A DNA stretch of 23,274 nucleotides from JBHENW01 sp046261875 (lineage in GTDB: Bacteria > Acidobacteriota > Thermoanaerobaculia > UBA5066 > Gp7-AA6): assembly GCA_046261875.1 (NCBI GenBank), contig JBHENW010000194.1, positions 1 to 23,274 on the forward strand, given 5' to 3'. Shown piece by piece: positions 1-8,859 of the stretch (position 1 is the stretch's first letter; the number at the start of each line of letters is the position of its first letter). A program made the translations under genes and the position numbers. The notes under the pieces are model-generated. The model was not told the DNA's origin. It searched no databases and worked only from the letters and a program-made list of their open reading frames with translations.

Positions 1-594
<594 letters not shown>

Positions 595-606
595 GGCGGC
601 GCTCCC

Positions 607-655
607 TCAGCGGATGGCGGCGCGACGCTTCCAGACCGCGGCGCCTTCGCCGTCG
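607..655 (-). pseudogene. Duplicated 3' end of the sulfatase/TPR gene
   Basis: Plus-strand bases 607-655 resemble 764-812. Both begin with the reverse complement of a TGA stop. Read on the minus strand they end in GAAVWKRRAAIR-stop and GAAAWQQRAAVR-stop. About 9 of the last 17 residues match. This looks like the remnant of a second related gene end, or a partial tandem duplication, lying beyond the reconstructed stop at 764-766. The REP-like element at 651-753 lies between the two copies. The similarity is short, so this call is tentative. Confidence 0.45.
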
Positions 656-2784
656 CTCTCGTTGGCTCGGGATCTGCCTGACGGCACCGGCGAGCGGCTC
701 ACCCAAAGGGGCTCGACCGCTCGCCTGATCCTTCGCTCACTCCCGCGAACCGGAAGTAGGCCGTCAGCGGACGGCGGCTCGCTGCTGCCAGGCGGCGGCC
801 CCATCGGCGTCGCCGAGGGAGGTGAGCGTCTTCGCGGCGAGCAGCGCCGTCTCTCGCCCGGGATGCCGGGCGTGCATCGTCTCCAAAAGCTCGCGCACCT
901 CGCGGACTTTCCGTCCTTCGAGGGCGAGAGGATCGCGAGGCGCGCGTAGGCCTCGCTGTGCGAGGGTCTCGCCCGTATCTCCTCGCGAAACGCGGCGATC
1001 GCCTCCGCATGCCGGCCCATCCGGGCAAGCGCCTCCCCCCGGAGAAAGTGGCGTCCGGAGGCGGGGGCTCCCCCCGCCGCCTGCGACGCCCGGTCCAGCT
1101 CCTCAAGCGCGCGCGCCGGGTCCTCCCGAGCGAGGGCGACCTCTGCCAGGATCGCGTGCGCCTCCGCCGGCGCCACCGGGATCCCGAGCCGGGCTTCCTG
1201 TTCGGCCTCGGACAGTTTGCCGAGACGCAGATGGACCTTCGCGAGGTCGAGCGCGATCTGGCCCGCCAGGCCGGGCGAGAGCGCGATCGCCTCCTGGAAC
1301 GCTTTTTCCGCCTCTCCGAGCCGCCCGTCCTCCGCGAGCAGCTCCGCGAGTACCGGACGTCGAAGAAGCGCGGGTTGTCCCGGAGGATCTTCTCGAGCTC
1401 GGCGATCGCGCCCCTGCGGTCCCCCCCCGGCCGCGAGGCGGAACGCTTTGCCGGCCTCGGCCAGCGATGAGACGCGCTCGGCCGGGTTGGGCAGTGGCCC
1501 GCCGGCGAAGGCCTCGCCCGAGAGGGTCAGATAGCCGAGCGAGGCGAGCTTGCGGAGATCCTCGGCGTCGGCGGGACCGGGACCGCTGAACCGGTCGCCC
1601 CTCGCGTCGAGCTGCCGCTTGAGCGCGCGGGCGGGCTCGGAGGAGGGAGAGAAGAGGTTTTTCGTCTCGAGCGGGTCCTCCCGGAGGTCGTAGAGTTCCG
1701 GGCGCGGCCCGTCGATGAAGTGATGGCGGCCGTTCCATAGCGAGCGGAGGTGGCTCCAGCCGAGGTGGAGCCGCGGGTAGTACGTCTCGGCATAGATCGC
1801 CGGCGCTTCCGCCGGCGCAGATCCCGCGAGGATCGCGCTCGCGCGAAGCCCGGCGGGGAGATCGGCCCCAATCAGCCCCGCCACCATCGGGAAGACGTCG
1901 GCCAGGCCGACCGGCGTCGAAACGGTCTCGCCGGCCCGCTTCCCGCCCGGCAGCTTGACGAGCAGGGGGATGCGCAGCGCTTCGCGGTACAGGAGCACGC
2001 CGTGCTCCTCCTCCCCGTGCTGCCCGAGCCCTTCGCCGTGGTCGGAGAGAAAGACGATGAGGGCTTCGTCATGGAGGCCGAGACGCTCCAGCGCGGACAG
2101 GAAATCCCCGACGACCTGGTCGGCTGCGGCGACCTCGCCGTCGTACGGGGAACGGTGCCGGCTGCGGAAAGGCTCCGGGGGCTCGTAGGGCGAATGGGGC
2201 TCATACAGGTGCAGGAGGAAGAAAAACGGTTTGTCGCGGTTCTTCCCGATCCAGTCGAGTGCGATCTGCGCCGTCGCGGCACCCGGGCGCTCCGCTTCGC
2301 GAAGCGCTCCGCTCCCCTCGAGATCGCCGACGCGGTCGTCGTAGAAATCGAAGGAACCGTCCATACCGGTCCCGGCGCGCAGCACATGCGCGGAGACCGC
2401 CGCGCCCGTGGCGTAGCCCTGCTGTTTCAGGACGCGTGGAAGCCATGGACGGGCCGGGGTGATCCGGTACCCGACGTTGTCCCGCACGCCGTGCTCGGGG
2501 GGCAGCAGGCCCGAGAGGAGCGAGACGTGCGCCGGCAGCGTCAGGGGACAGGGACTCGTCGCGTCGGCGAACAGGAGGGATTTCCTGCGCAGCGCATCGA
2601 GGTGTGGAGTCGCCGGCTCCGCCGCGCCGTAGGCCCCCACTCGGTCCGCTCGCAACGTATCCACCGAGACGAAGACGATCGGGGCGCCGCGGTAGATTTC
2701 CGTACGGTCGGACGGGGCCCTCCGGCCGCACGCCGCGGTAAAGAAGACCGTCGTTCCCAGGATCGTGAGGATGCGGGCTGTCAT
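607..2784 (-). CDS. Sulfatase-fold lipoprotein with C-terminal TPRs; three frame disruptions
   Basis: The chosen start is ATG at 2784, which gives a signal peptide with a possible lipidation Cys (FFTAAC, Cys19). Residues about 35-400 form an alkaline-phosphatase-superfamily sulfatase domain (PF00884): metal-binding Asp42 in VSVDTLRADR and Asp248-His249 in FLSDHGEGLG. The nucleophile region reads LTLPAHVSLLSG where sulfatases have CSPSRASLLTG, so Thr82 replaces the formylglycine Cys and His replaces Arg. A phosphatase- or phosphotransferase-like activity is therefore more plausible than sulfate ester cleavage. TPR-like helices follow. Three single-base lesions are inferred: an extra base in the C8 run at 1421-1428, a missing base near 1350 and another near 927-932. 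The uncorrected frame runs to 607. The repaired gene ends at 764-766 (about 673 residues) with LLALEGRKVREVRELLETM and AAWQQRAAVR. The start is close behind the receptor 1 terminator, with a weak ribosome-binding site. Confidence 0.8.
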   Translation of the reverse strand: MTARILTILGTTVFFTAACGRRAPSDRTEIYRGAPIVFVSVDTLRADRVGAYGAAEPATPHLDALRRKSLLFADATSPCPLTLPAHVSLLSGLLPPEHGVRDNVGYRITPARPWLPRVLKQQGYATGAAVSAHVLRAGTGMDGSFDFYDDRVGDLEGSGALREAERPGAATAQIALDWIGKNRDKPFFFLLHLYEPHSPYEPPEPFRSRHRSPYDGEVAAADQVVGDFLSALERLGLHDEALIVFLSDHGEGLGQHGEEEHGVLLYREALRIPLLVKLPGGKRAGETVSTPVGLADVFPMVAGLIGADLPAGLRASAILAGSAPAEAPAIYAETYYPRLHLGWSHLRSLWNGRHHFIDGPRPELYDLREDPLETKNLFSPSSEPARALKRQLDARGDRFSGPGPADAEDLRKLASLGYLTLSGEAFAGGPLPNPAERVSSLAEAGKAFRLAAGGGPQGRDRRAREDPPGQPALLRRPVLAELLAEDGRLGEAEKAFQEAIALSPGLAGQIALDLAKVHLRLGKLSEAEQEARLGIPVAPAEAHAILAEVALAREDPARALEELDRASQAAGGAPASGRHFLRGEALARMGRHAEAIAAFREEIRARPSHSEAYARLAILSPSKDGKSARCASFWRRCTPGIPGERRRCSPRRRSPPSATPMGPPPGSSEPPSADGLLPVRGSERRIRRAVEPLWVSRSPVPSGRSRANESDGEGAAVWKRRAAIR
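651..753. repeat. REP-like intergenic repeat, copy A
   Basis: This segment of about 103 bases aligns with 14445-14545 at roughly four fifths identity with a few single-base gaps. It includes one exact 21-base match (711-731 against 14503-14523). An inverted repeat sits at its centre: GGCGAGCGG at 689-697 and CCGCTCGCC at 717-725, a perfect 9 bp stem around a 19-base loop. Location between genes, about 100 bp length and a central palindrome fit a REP-type extragenic element. It lies between the kinase and the convergent sulfatase-like gene. Confidence 0.65.
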
Positions 2785-2809
2785 CGCCCGGGATCTTTTC
2801 GCGGAACGG

Positions 2810-2842
2810 AAAAAGAAAAGCGGGGCGGCCCGTGCCGCCCCG
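2810..2842 (-). terminator. Intrinsic terminator after TonB receptor 1
   Basis: A perfect 9 bp GC stem (2821-2829 with 2834-2842) has a four-base loop. On the minus strand it is followed by CTTTTCTTTTTCC. It begins 18 bases past the receptor 1 stop and lies just before the sulfatase-like start at 2784. The downstream gene would thus need read-through or its own promoter, and none is visible. Confidence 0.85.
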
Positions 2843-2860
2843 CCCCGGGACTCGGGAACC

Positions 2861-5737
2861 TTAGAACCGGACGCCGGCAGAGACGAGGAACTCGCGCGCC
2901 CGCTGATGGCTGGCCGCACCGGTGGCGCGGCCGAAGTTCACGGACCGGCGGAACGTCGTGGGCTGACCGTTCGCATCCAGCGGCCCGTCCGCGTTGGGGA
3001 TGATCGTCGTGTTGTGCGTCACGAGCTCGTCCTCGTTGAGCACGTTGATGACGTCCACCTTCACCCACGGCGCAAGGCTCTTCCACACCGGCAGCTCGTA
3101 CGCGAGCGACAGATCCAACCGCGTGATGTCGGGGAACAGCTCCGAGCCGCGCTCGCCGAAATAGAGGGTCGCCGTCGTCGGCGGGAGCGCGTAACCGGGG
3201 TCGCGCGAGAGCTGGACGTCGGACACCGGGTAGTTGGCCGCCACGAAGCTGTACGGCGTCCCGGAGTCGTACCGCCAGATCGCGCCGAAGTCGAAGTTGC
3301 CGAAGCGGGTCGGGACGGCGTAGGCCCCGAGGAGACGCAGCTTGTGCTTCTGGTACCCGGCCAGGCGGCCGTACGGCTCGTAACGCCGCGGGTCGTTCAA
3401 GATCTCGGGATAGTCGGCGAAGAGCGAAGGAAGACCCGGCTGGCTGGGCCCCTCCCCTTCGAAGTTCCCCTCGAACTTGATGTTGTACGTGTAGTTCACC
3501 TGGGTCCGGAGACGCGGGGTCGGGTTGAAGCCTCCCTGGAAGAGGAGCGCCTGGTACTTGCGGTCCCGGAGGTCCGTGTTGCGGTGCACGATGTTGTCGT
3601 TGGGCACCGGGATGCCGTCGATCTCGACGAGCGTCTGACCATTCTCGAAGAGGATGAAGTCCTCGATGAAGTCGTCCGTGTCCCGGTCGACGTAGGTCAC
3701 CGCCCCGTAGAGGCGGCTGGAGAACTGTCCTCCGACCGAGAGCGTGAACTCTTCCGTGACCGGCGAGTGGAGCGTGTCTTCCTGGAAGTTCGTGAGGGCC
3801 GGGAAGTTGGCGCCGGCGAGGAGGTAGTTCTCCCGGTCGAATCCCGGGTTGAAGTCGAACCCGATCCCGCGCGGGCCGACGTACACGTAATAGATCAGGT
3901 CCGGGTTGCCGACGTTCGTCGTGTTGTTGAACTGCGAGTCCTGATAGCGGCCCGCGTAGTGCCCGTAGGTTCCGGACACGACGAACCGGCCGTCCCCCTT
4001 GACGTCGTAGGAGAGGCCGAGGCGCGGCATCAGGGCGTCCTCATCGGCGATCGTCGAGCCGCCGGGGCCTTCCCCTTTCGCCATCTCGTAGCGCAGGCCG
4101 AGGTTGGCCGAGAGGTGCTTGTTGATCCGCCAGGCATCGTTCACGTACACCGACGTCGTGTCGATGTTGGATTCCGCGCCGAGCTGCGGGACCCAGTTCA
4201 GCAGGAGAACGCGTCCCGCCCGGAACTCGGGCTGCAGGAAACCTTCCGGGGTGAGGATCGGCGACCCGTCCGGGTTGATCGCGTAGTCCGCGCGGAAGTT
4301 GAACTCCGTCGGGCCCTGCGAGTTTCCCCCGACCGCGATCGACTGGAACCACTCGCCGCCGACCTTGAGGTCGTGCGTCCCGACCTTCTCGGATGAAAGG
4401 TAGTAGTTGAGACTTCCCGAGATCTGCTTGTTGTCCCGATCTTCCGGATCCCGCCCGTTGTCGAAGTACCGCCCGCCGTAGTGGGCGAAAGCCTGTGTCA
4501 GGGTGATGAAGGAGGAATCCCGGAAGTCGGTCGATCCGGTGTCCGACCGGAAGCCGAAGTGCTTTTGCGAGTACTGGAGCGATCCGAAGAGGCGGTCCGT
4601 GAAGACGCCGTTGTAAGAGGCGACGAAGAGGCTGCTCGGATCCGTCTCGTTGAAGGGATCGAAGAGATCGGCGGTCTGCGGGAACGAGGTCCGGAAGACC
4701 TCGCGCTCGGAGTCCGTGTAAGCCGCCTGCAGGCTGTGCCCCGGCGTGATCTGGCCGGTGAGCTTGCCTTCCAGACGGTACTCCGTGTCGGAGCCCTCGA
4801 AGCTCGTGCCCGTGACCGGGAGGATGTCCTGGTCCGTGACGTCGTAATACCGGCCCGCCAGGAAGAACCAGAGGCGGTCCCGGATGATCCGTCCGCCGAG
4901 CGCTCCGGAATAGATGTCGATGATCTGGTCCGTGTGCTGGACGTCCCGCTCGTCCTCGAACGGCGTGTTCTCCCGCCAGTCGGCATTCGTCAGGTCTGCC
5001 CGGACGCTCCCGTGGTACTCGTTGCCGCCGCTCTTGGTGATGGCGTTGACGACGCCGCCCGAGAAACGCCCGAACTCGGCGGAGATCCCCGAGGTGAGGA
5101 TCTGTGTTTCCGCGATCGCTTCCTCGATGACGATGCCGACCGTGACGTCGCCGAACTGGTTGTCGATGACGTCCACGCCGTCCACGAGGAACAGGTTGTC
5201 GAACGCGAAGCCGCCCGAGATCTGGAGCTGTTGCGCGTTCGGCGTGTTCGTCGTGACGCCGGGCGCGAGCGAGCCGATCTGGTCCAGGCGGCGTCCGATG
5301 GGAAGCGACTCGATGAACTCGGCGTCATAGACCGTCTCGTTGACGGCGGTCTTCTCGACGTCGAGGGAGTCGCCGGAGACCGCCACGGCCTCGGTCGCCG
5401 CCGTCACTTCCATGTTGGCGTCGGCGCGCGCCGTCCCGCCGAGCTCGACGGTCGCATTGCGCTGCACGGTCTGCATCCCGACGAGCTCGAAGGTCACCGT
5501 GTAGGGGCCCGGGGGAAGGAGCTTGAAAACGTACTCACCGGTGGCGCCGGTCCCCTGCGAGCGCGTCCCCTGAAGCGCCGGGGAGGAAATCGTCACGGTG
5601 ACGCCGGGCAGGCCGGTGCCGTCCGCGAGGAGGGCATGGCCGGTCAGCGTTCCCGTCTGGAGCGCCTGCGCGCCAACCGCGTGTGCCGCGAGCAGGCCTG
5701 CGAAAGCGAGAACCAGGAGCCGGGTGAGACGAAACAT
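2861..5737 (-). CDS. TonB-dependent receptor 1, Oar-like with CarboxypepD_reg domain
   Basis: A 958-residue outer-membrane protein starting at ATG 5737, preceded by a strong GGAGGTGAA ribosome-binding site. The signal peptide ends around AHAVGA. Residues about 25-110 form a carboxypeptidase-regulatory-like beta-sandwich (GTLTGHALLADGTGLPGVTV, GEYVFKLLPPGPYTVTFELV). The plug domain carries FDNLFLVDGVDV and GRFSGGVVNAITKSGGN. The remainder is a long beta-barrel ending in FLVSAGVRF, with the C-terminal aromatic typical of outer-membrane proteins. The Oar-like family imports or secretes large substrates using TonB energy; the substrate here is unknown. It is a close tandem paralogue of receptor 2 and follows it after about 80 bases. 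No separate promoter is visible in that gap, so co-transcription through the hairpin at 5753-5782 is likely. Confidence 0.93.
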   Translation of the reverse strand: MFRLTRLLVLAFAGLLAAHAVGAQALQTGTLTGHALLADGTGLPGVTVTISSPALQGTRSQGTGATGEYVFKLLPPGPYTVTFELVGMQTVQRNATVELGGTARADANMEVTAATEAVAVSGDSLDVEKTAVNETVYDAEFIESLPIGRRLDQIGSLAPGVTTNTPNAQQLQISGGFAFDNLFLVDGVDVIDNQFGDVTVGIVIEEAIAETQILTSGISAEFGRFSGGVVNAITKSGGNEYHGSVRADLTNADWRENTPFEDERDVQHTDQIIDIYSGALGGRIIRDRLWFFLAGRYYDVTDQDILPVTGTSFEGSDTEYRLEGKLTGQITPGHSLQAAYTDSEREVFRTSFPQTADLFDPFNETDPSSLFVASYNGVFTDRLFGSLQYSQKHFGFRSDTGSTDFRDSSFITLTQAFAHYGGRYFDNGRDPEDRDNKQISGSLNYYLSSEKVGTHDLKVGGEWFQSIAVGGNSQGPTEFNFRADYAINPDGSPILTPEGFLQPEFRAGRVLLLNWVPQLGAESNIDTTSVYVNDAWRINKHLSANLGLRYEMAKGEGPGGSTIADEDALMPRLGLSYDVKGDGRFVVSGTYGHYAGRYQDSQFNNTTNVGNPDLIYYVYVGPRGIGFDFNPGFDRENYLLAGANFPALTNFQEDTLHSPVTEEFTLSVGGQFSSRLYGAVTYVDRDTDDFIEDFILFENGQTLVEIDGIPVPNDNIVHRNTDLRDRKYQALLFQGGFNPTPRLRTQVNYTYNIKFEGNFEGEGPSQPGLPSLFADYPEILNDPRRYEPYGRLAGYQKHKLRLLGAYAVPTRFGNFDFGAIWRYDSGTPYSFVAANYPVSDVQLSRDPGYALPPTTATLYFGERGSELFPDITRLDLSLAYELPVWKSLAPWVKVDVINVLNEDELVTHNTTIIPNADGPLDANGQPTTFRRSVNFGRATGAASHQRAREFLVSAGVRF

Positions 5738-5752
5738 TTCACCTCCAGAAAG

Positions 5753-5782
5753 AAAGGGGAGCGGCCGAGGCCGCTCCCCTTT
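5753..5782 (-). terminator. Strong hairpin between TonB receptors 2 and 1
   Basis: A perfect 14 bp inverted repeat (5753-5766 with 5769-5782) is separated by two bases, in effect a 13 bp stem with a four-base loop. On the minus strand the stem ends in CCCCTTT followed by CTTTCTGG, a short partial U-tract. It sits after the receptor 2 stop and ends 15 bases before the receptor 1 start, with the receptor 1 ribosome-binding site immediately after it. It may be an intrinsic terminator, an attenuator or an mRNA-stabilising stem. Confidence 0.75.
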
Positions 5783-5802
5783 CCGAGTACAGGAATCCAG
5801 GT

Positions 5803-8800
5803 TCAAAAGGTTCCGATCATCAGAAGCGCACGCCGGCCGAGATCCGGAAGGTGCGCGGGAGCTGGTAACCGTCGCGGCTGATCGCGCGCCCGAAGTTCGC
5901 GTGGTAGGCGTAGTGCACGCCTTCGACCGGCGCCGTCGTGCGCGGGTCGAAGTTCTGGAAAGCGGAGCCGGCGTTCACGCGGGTGTTCACCGTGACGTTC
6001 GAGTCGACGCCCGATGCGGCCGCCGTTGAATCCGTCCTCGTTGAACACGTTGAGGAGCTCCGGCTGGAGGAAGAGCTCCAGGGTCTTCCAGAGGCGGAAG
6101 TTCATGTTCACCGCGAGGTCGGTTCGGGTGATGTCGTCGGTCCGGAAGCTGCCGCGCGGCGCGAAGAAGTACTCCACCGACGCCGGCGGCGAGGCGTACC
6201 CGGGGTTCGTCGTGGCCGGCCGGGTGTCGATGGCGCCGTTGCCGCTGAAGGCGATGCCCGAGCCGTAGTGCTGGAGCACCGTGACGTTGAAGTCGGCGAA
6301 GGCAGTCGGGATGTCGTAGCCCACCCAGAGCGCTGCACGGTGCCGCTGGTCTCCCGTGAGGTATCCCTCCGGAAGGTTCTGCGCGAAGTCCTTGTACTCG
6401 GGGTAGTCGCCCGGCGCCGGATAGGCCGAAGCGCCGGCTCCGGTCACGGGGCCGCTGACCAGGTTCTCGGCCTCGAAGTTTCCGGTCAGTCGCGACCAGG
6501 TGTAGTTGCCGCCGATGAAGAGTCCCTGCAGCGGGCGGACGGAGAGCTGCGTCTGCACGGCGTCGTAACGCCGGTCGTAACGGTCCTCGTTGATGACCAG
6601 CGTCAGGTCGGTCTGGTTGCCGTACTGGTCACGCGGCGCGAGTCCCGTCCCCAGGTCCGTTCGGGTGCCGTAGTAGTCGTCCCAGTCGCGGTGGATGAAG
6701 TCCACCTTCGCGAATCCCCGCGTCCCGAGGGCCATGCCGACGCCGGCCGTGTACTCCTTGACGTTGGGAGAGTTCAGCGAGCCCTCGAGGATCTGTGTGG
6801 AGATCCCGGGGACGGAGGAGAGGCGGGTCGGGGTGCTCCCCGTGCCGCCGATCGAGTTGAACCAGTCGAAAACCGCCTGGATCGCCCGGTGCGGGTTGAG
6901 CAGCTCCGAGGTCGGGGCATTGGGGTCGCAGTTGATGCAGGGCCCGCGATAGAACCAGTCGACGGTCGCGGAACGCCCCGCCGGCGAAGACTGGTCGGCA
7001 ATCGAGTCCGACAGCAGCGCGACGTACTGCCCGTAGCCCGCGTTGAAGATCAGCCGGCCATCGCCCTTCGGATCGAACTGCGCGGCGAGACGCGGGCTGA
7101 TCGCGTCGTCGTCGGAGGTCTTGAAGCCGTTGCTGTCCACCCCGTCGTTCTTGTCGTAGCGAACGCCGAGGTTGAAGCTCCAGTTCTTGAAGGACCACCG
7201 ATCGTTGAGGAACACGGAATGCGTGTTGAAGTCGGTCCCGAGGGTTCTCTGGGCGATCGGGTTCCACCGGATGAACGTCGAGTCGCCCGGCGTGCGGAAG
7301 ACGGGGAAGACGTCCGTGCCGCGGATGTACGCGCTCGTCCCGAAGATGCGGAAGTCACTTCCCGACTGGAAGTTGTCGGCGAAGCGCAGATCGTGGAAGT
7401 ACTCGTAGCCGAGCCGGATGTCGTGCGTCCCCAGGCTGGGGGTCGAAAGGAAGTAGGAGACCTTCCCGAGCCAGCTCTTGTTGTCTCGCTGCTCGGGTGT
7501 GTCGTTGGCGAACGTCGGCGAGTTGTAGCGGGCCTGGGCCCGCGACAGGTCGAGCAGGAGCGTTCCGCGGAGGAGGTCCCGGAACGGCGAGCCGGAGTTC
7601 TCGAACGTGAACTCCTTCTGCGAGTACTGCGCCTCGATGAAGAGGTTGTTCGTGAGGACTCCGCTGTAGTTGACCGCCATGAGGGTGTTGGGCGTCTGGC
7701 GGGTCACGAGGCTGGCCGTGTCGAGGATGTTCGTCGTGAAGGAGTTGTTGACCTCTTCGTCCTCGATGTCGATGTAGGAGCCGACGAGGTTGTGCCCGGC
7801 GAAGGGCTGGATCGTCAGCTTACCTTCGAGGCGCTGCGTGTCGCGGACGTTGGTGTACTGGATGGCGGTCGGGTTGATCGAGCCGGGCCCGGCAGTCGGC
7901 CGCGTTTCTCGAGAGGTGCTCGTCTCCGCCTTCCGGCCGGCTCCGAAGAACCAGATGTGGTCCCTCCAGAAGGGGCCGCCGAGAGTCGCCTCGTACACCG
8001 GGTTGTTCTTGTTGATGCGCGGGTCCGTCCGGGCCGCCGCGACGCCGCGGTCTCCGGTGCGCTGGTTGAAGGGATCGTTGGCGGACCAGTCGTCGTTCGT
8101 CATGCTCGTCCGGAACGAGCCGGAGAGCCGGTTTCCGCCGGACTTCGTGATCGCGCTCACGACGCCGCCGCTGAAGCGGCCGTACTCCGCCGAGATGTTT
8201 CCGGTCAGGACGGTCGTCTCCTGGATCGCGTCCTCGATGAAGAGGTCGTGCGGCTGGCCTCGGAGGTTCTCGTTGACGACGACGCCGTTGATCAGGAAGA
8301 GGTTCTCGAAGGACGGGGCGCCCGAGATGGCGATCGAAGCGAGCCGGTCGTTGCCTCCCGGGCCGTTGTTCGTGACGCCGGGGGCCAGCAGCGTCGTCGC
8401 GGCGAGCGTCCGTCCGACGGGGAGCTTCTCGATGAACTCCTTGCTGTAGTTCGCCGCCACCTGAGGCGACTCGAGAACGGCGGCCTCGCCCTGCGCGCCC
8501 GTGACGGTCAAGGCTTCGGCGACGGGCGACGGCGTCAGGACGGCGTCGCTGCGTGTCGTCTGCGCGACGAGGAGCGTGAGGCTGCGGGTCACCGACGACA
8601 TTCCGGAGAGCGCGAAGGTCACCCTGTACTCGCCGGGGGGGAGGAGGTTGAAGTTGTAGTCACCGGATCCGGAAGTCGTGCTCTCGCGCTTCCCCTGGAG
8701 CTTCGGTGATTCCACCGTCACGGTCACCCCCGGCAGCGCGACGTCCCCTTCCGTCGTCACCTTCCCCGTGAGCGTGGCCGTCGGCAGCCCTTGCGCGAGC

Positions 8801-8859
8801 GCATGGCCGGCGATGCCGGCGAGCACCAGCACCCATGCAGAGAATCGTGTGATTCGCAT
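5803..8859 (-). CDS. TonB-dependent receptor 2, Oar-like; frameshift near the C-terminus
   Basis: The chosen start is ATG 8859 (MRITRF...), with AGGGGG upstream and a clean signal peptide ending at GHALA-QG. A GTG 18 bases further out is less likely. Domains run as in receptor 1: a carboxypeptidase-regulatory-like sandwich (residues about 25-115), a plug with FENLFLINGVVV and GRFSGGVVSAITKSGGN, then the barrel. A Cys pair (CINC) sits in a predicted outer loop (FYRGPCINCDPN). Near 6017-6022 the frame breaks: after NVFNEDGFNGG the current frame gives an Arg-rich tail to 5803. The +1 alternative gives a normal barrel end (FQNFDPRTTAPVEG, GYQLPRTFRISAGVRF) with a stop at 5820-5822. Removing one base gives a 1012-residue protein, so a one-base insertion or sequencing error is the simplest explanation. 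A sigma-54-type promoter lies upstream at 8964-8979. Confidence 0.9.
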   Translation of the reverse strand: MRITRFSAWVLVLAGIAGHALAQGLPTATLTGKVTTEGDVALPGVTVTVESPKLQGKRESTTSGSGDYNFNLLPPGEYRVTFALSGMSSVTRSLTLLVAQTTRSDAVLTPSPVAEALTVTGAQGEAAVLESPQVAANYSKEFIEKLPVGRTLAATTLLAPGVTNNGPGGNDRLASIAISGAPSFENLFLINGVVVNENLRGQPHDLFIEDAIQETTVLTGNISAEYGRFSGGVVSAITKSGGNRLSGSFRTSMTNDDWSANDPFNQRTGDRGVAAARTDPRINKNNPVYEATLGGPFWRDHIWFFGAGRKAETSTSRETRPTAGPGSINPTAIQYTNVRDTQRLEGKLTIQPFAGHNLVGSYIDIEDEEVNNSFTTNILDTASLVTRQTPNTLMAVNYSGVLTNNLFIEAQYSQKEFTFENSGSPFRDLLRGTLLLDLSRAQARYNSPTFANDTPEQRDNKSWLGKVSYFLSTPSLGTHDIRLGYEYFHDLRFADNFQSGSDFRIFGTSAYIRGTDVFPVFRTPGDSTFIRWNPIAQRTLGTDFNTHSVFLNDRWSFKNWSFNLGVRYDKNDGVDSNGFKTSDDDAISPRLAAQFDPKGDGRLIFNAGYGQYVALLSDSIADQSSPAGRSATVDWFYRGPCINCDPNAPTSELLNPHRAIQAVFDWFNSIGGTGSTPTRLSSVPGISTQILEGSLNSPNVKEYTAGVGMALGTRGFAKVDFIHRDWDDYYGTRTDLGTGLAPRDQYGNQTDLTLVINEDRYDRRYDAVQTQLSVRPLQGLFIGGNYTWSRLTGNFEAENLVSGPVTGAGASAYPAPGDYPEYKDFAQNLPEGYLTGDQRHRAALWVGYDIPTAFADFNVTVLQHYGSGIAFSGNGAIDTRPATTNPGYASPPASVEYFFAPRGSFRTDDITRTDLAVNMNFRLWKTLELFLQPELLNVFNEDGFNGGRIGRRLERHGEHPRERRLRFPELRPAHDGAGRRRALRLPRELRARDQPRRLPAPAHLPDLGRRALLMIGTF

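Noticed and set aside
1750..4396. Long plus-strand frames (1750-3003 and 2765-4396) opposite the sulfatase-like gene and receptor 1
   Set aside because: They span two genes and a terminator on the other strand and show no protein-family features.
5938..8709. 923-codon open frame on the plus strand antisense to TonB receptor 2
   Set aside because: Arg/Val/Glu-rich shadow of a GC-rich gene on the other strand; no domain, no signal peptide, and the minus strand encodes a clear receptor.
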